Positions 5,547-6,712 of a stretch of DNA of 6,712 bases are shown in pieces. The stretch lies in the NCBI GenBank assembly GCA_946886245.1, contig CAMPIF010000243.1, positions 1 through 6,712 of the forward strand, in the 5' to 3' direction. Each line of letters starts with the position of its first letter. The first letter of the stretch is position 1. A program made the translations under genes and the position numbers. The notes under the pieces were generated by a model, which saw nothing but the letters and a program-made list of their open reading frames with translations, did not search any database and had not been told where the DNA came from. Source of the stretch: Ectopseudomonas composti (GTDB lineage: Bacteria > Pseudomonadota > Gammaproteobacteria > Pseudomonadales > Pseudomonadaceae).

Positions 5547-6553
5547 CAGTTGGCCTCCTCGGCGTTGAGTTGACGTTGGGCGTTCTGCCCGCTCATGGCC
5601 ATCGACAGCACGGCCATGCGGATGGCGATACCGTAGGTGACCTGGTTGAGGATCACCGACTGCGGGCCGTCGGCCACTGCCGACTCGATCTCCACGCCAC
5701 GGTTGATCGGGCCCGGGTGCATCACCAGGGCATCCGGCTTGGCCAGCTTGAGACGTTGCTCGGTGAGGCCGAACAGGCGGTAGAACTCGCCCTCGCTGGG
5801 CAGCAGGCCGCCCTGCATGCGCTCGCGTTGCAGGCGCAGCATGATCACCACGTCGACGTCCTTGAGGCCTTCGTTGGCATCGCTGAACACGCGCACGCCG
5901 TAGCTTTGTTCCAGGCCGATGGGCAGCAGGGTCTTCGGTGCGATCACACGGATATCCGGGCAGCCCAGGGTCTTCAGCGCCAGCATGTTCGAGCGCGCCA
6001 CCCGCGAGTGCAGGATGTCGCCGACGATGGCCACCGACAGATTCTCGAAGTCGCCCTTGTGCCGGCGAATGGTGAGCATGTCGAGCATGCCCTGGGTCGG
6101 GTGCGCGTGACGGCCGTCGCCACCGTTGATGATCGCCAGGTTGGGGCACACGTGCTCGGCGATGAAGTGCGCGGCGCCGGAGTCGGCATGGCGCACGACG
6201 AAGATATCGGCGGCCATGGCTTCGAGGTTGCGCAGGGTGTCGAACAGCGTCTCGCCCTTGCTGGTCGAGCTGGTCGAGACGTTGAGGCTGATGACGTCGG
6301 CCGACAGGCGCTGGGCGGCCAGCTCGAAGGTGGTACGGGTGCGCGTGGAGTTCTCGAAGAACACGTTGCACACGGTCTTGCCGCGCAGCAGCGGGACTTT
6401 CTTCACCGCGCGCGCGCCGACTTCGAGGAAGGAGTCGGCGGTGTCGAGGATTTCGGTCAACAGCTCGCGGGGCAGGCCGTCGAGTGAGAGGAAGTGGCGC
6501 AACTGACCTTGGTCGTTCAGTTGCAGCGGGCGCTTGGCGGCGAGTGGCGTCAT
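5546..6553 (-). CDS. pyrB: Aspartate carbamoyltransferase catalytic subunit PyrB
   Basis: This 335-residue cytoplasmic enzyme joins carbamoyl phosphate and L-aspartate to give carbamoyl-aspartate, the committed step of pyrimidine synthesis. Carbamoyl-phosphate contacts are visible: STRTRTTF at 69-76, the flexible lysine loop STSSTSKGE (K99), and HPTQ at 151-154. The aspartate-binding region contains RLQRER at 240-245, and [12 protein letters not shown] (278-289) is the C-terminal signature, closer to the Bacillus type than to the E. coli type. The first 20 or so residues form an extension relative to the E. coli chain (about 310 residues); in pseudomonads this extension has been linked to nucleotide effector response. 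The ATG at 6551-6553 follows the pyrR stop by 11 bases and has no good ribosome site, which suggests translational coupling to pyrR. No pyrI-like regulatory subunit follows; PyrC' takes the partner role. Confidence 0.96.
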   Translation of the reverse strand: MTPLAAKRPLQLNDQGQLRHFLSLDGLPRELLTEILDTADSFLEVGARAVKKVPLLRGKTVCNVFFENSTRTRTTFELAAQRLSADVISLNVSTSSTSKGETLFDTLRNLEAMAADIFVVRHADSGAAHFIAEHVCPNLAIINGGDGRHAHPTQGMLDMLTIRRHKGDFENLSVAIVGDILHSRVARSNMLALKTLGCPDIRVIAPKTLLPIGLEQSYGVRVFSDANEGLKDVDVVIMLRLQRERMQGGLLPSEGEFYRLFGLTEQRLKLAKPDALVMHPGPINRGVEIESAVADGPQSVILNQVTYGIAIRMAVLSMAMSGQNAQRQLNAEEAN

Positions 6554-6564
6554 CGCGGAGGGTC

Positions 6565-6712
6565 TCAGTTGTCGAGCGTCTGGAGTTCGAGGGTCAACGG
6601 CGTGGGGCCGGACAATTTTACCCGCTCGTTGGCGGCCAGCGACAGGGTGGCACCGACCACGTCAGGGCGGATCGGCAGCTCACGGGCATTGAGGTCGAGC
6701 AGGCTGACCAGG
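6565..6712 (-). CDS. pyrR: PyrR, pyrimidine regulator / uracil phosphoribosyltransferase (C-terminal 48 residues only)
   Basis: Only the C-terminal end of this gene is in the window; it runs off the right edge. The 48 visible residues begin [20 protein letters not shown], and the stretch [10 protein letters not shown] followed further on by ERVKL is the conserved C-terminal part of PyrR. The PRPP-binding loop lies outside the window. PyrR is a phosphoribosyltransferase-fold protein that senses uridine nucleotides and has weak uracil phosphoribosyltransferase activity in several species. In Bacillus it binds RNA attenuators; which mechanism applies here cannot be judged because the operon leader is not in view. 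It is the upstream gene of pyrR-pyrB-pyrC', ending 11 bases before pyrB. Confidence 0.88.
   Translation of the reverse strand, partial: LVSLLDLNARELPIRPDVVGATLSLAANERVKLSGPTPLTLELQTLDN

Noticed and set aside
6261..6279. Tandem CTGGTCGAG repeat
   Set aside because: It encodes the STSSTS part of the lysine loop of PyrB, which I recall as a normal family feature in Pseudomonas, so it is not a recent duplication of interest.
5547..6371. In-frame upstream extension of pyrC' on the minus strand, giving a 698-residue frame
   Set aside because: The extra 275 residues are an Arg/Pro/His-rich out-of-frame reading of pyrB. The ATG at 5546 has a strong ribosome site and the N-terminus matches the family.
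5534..6487. 317-codon open frame on the plus strand, antisense to pyrB (with a similar 287-codon one opposite pyrC' at 4617-5480)
   Set aside because: Same codon-bias shadow: histidine- and glutamine-rich translation, no domain, no ribosome site, and the opposite strand encodes textbook PyrB and PyrC'.

Overview
The window reads as a stretch of a Pseudomonas chromosome. GC content is high, every gene is densely packed, and the gene complement is diagnostic of the genus: a FabY-type ketoacyl synthase and a pyrR-pyrB-pyrC' operon with a catalytically dead dihydroorotase. Genus assignment is firm. Species is not resolvable by eye, but the gene order differs from what I recall of P. aeruginosa PAO1.

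Layout: positions 1-511 (minus strand) hold the N-terminal 170 codons of a YrfG-type HAD nucleotidase. It is divergently arranged with a plus-strand pair at 621-2017: nudE (Nudix hydrolase) and cysQ (3'(2'),5'-bisphosphate nucleotidase), whose reading frames overlap by four bases. A compact inverted pair of GTAG-type REP elements (2005-2054) sits on the cysQ stop codon and fills the gap to the convergent gene fabY (2067-3974, minus), which encodes the acetyl-CoA-using synthase that starts fatty acid synthesis. A 300-base gap (3975-4274) carries the fabY leader and possible promoter, a second GTAG-type REP pair with a different stem, and a strong hairpin just past the end of the pyr operon. From 4275 to the right edge, on the minus strand, lie pyrC' (423 aa), pyrB (335 aa) and the C-terminal end of pyrR, transcribed in the order pyrR-pyrB-pyrC'.

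Functionally this is housekeeping metabolism. YrfG, NudE and CysQ all clean up nucleotides or nucleotide derivatives (IMP/GMP, ADP-ribose-like compounds, PAP/PAPS). FabY initiates fatty acid synthesis. PyrB and PyrC' together form the large Pseudomonas aspartate transcarbamoylase, with PyrR as regulator or uracil phosphoribosyltransferase. I found no mobile element with a transposase, CRISPR array, RNA gene, toxin-antitoxin or defence locus, and no undescribed multi-gene system. The points most worth a second look are the REP pair that supplies the cysQ stop codon, the two REP pairs with the same architecture but different stems, the pseudo-dihydroorotase, and the fabY/pyrC' junction.
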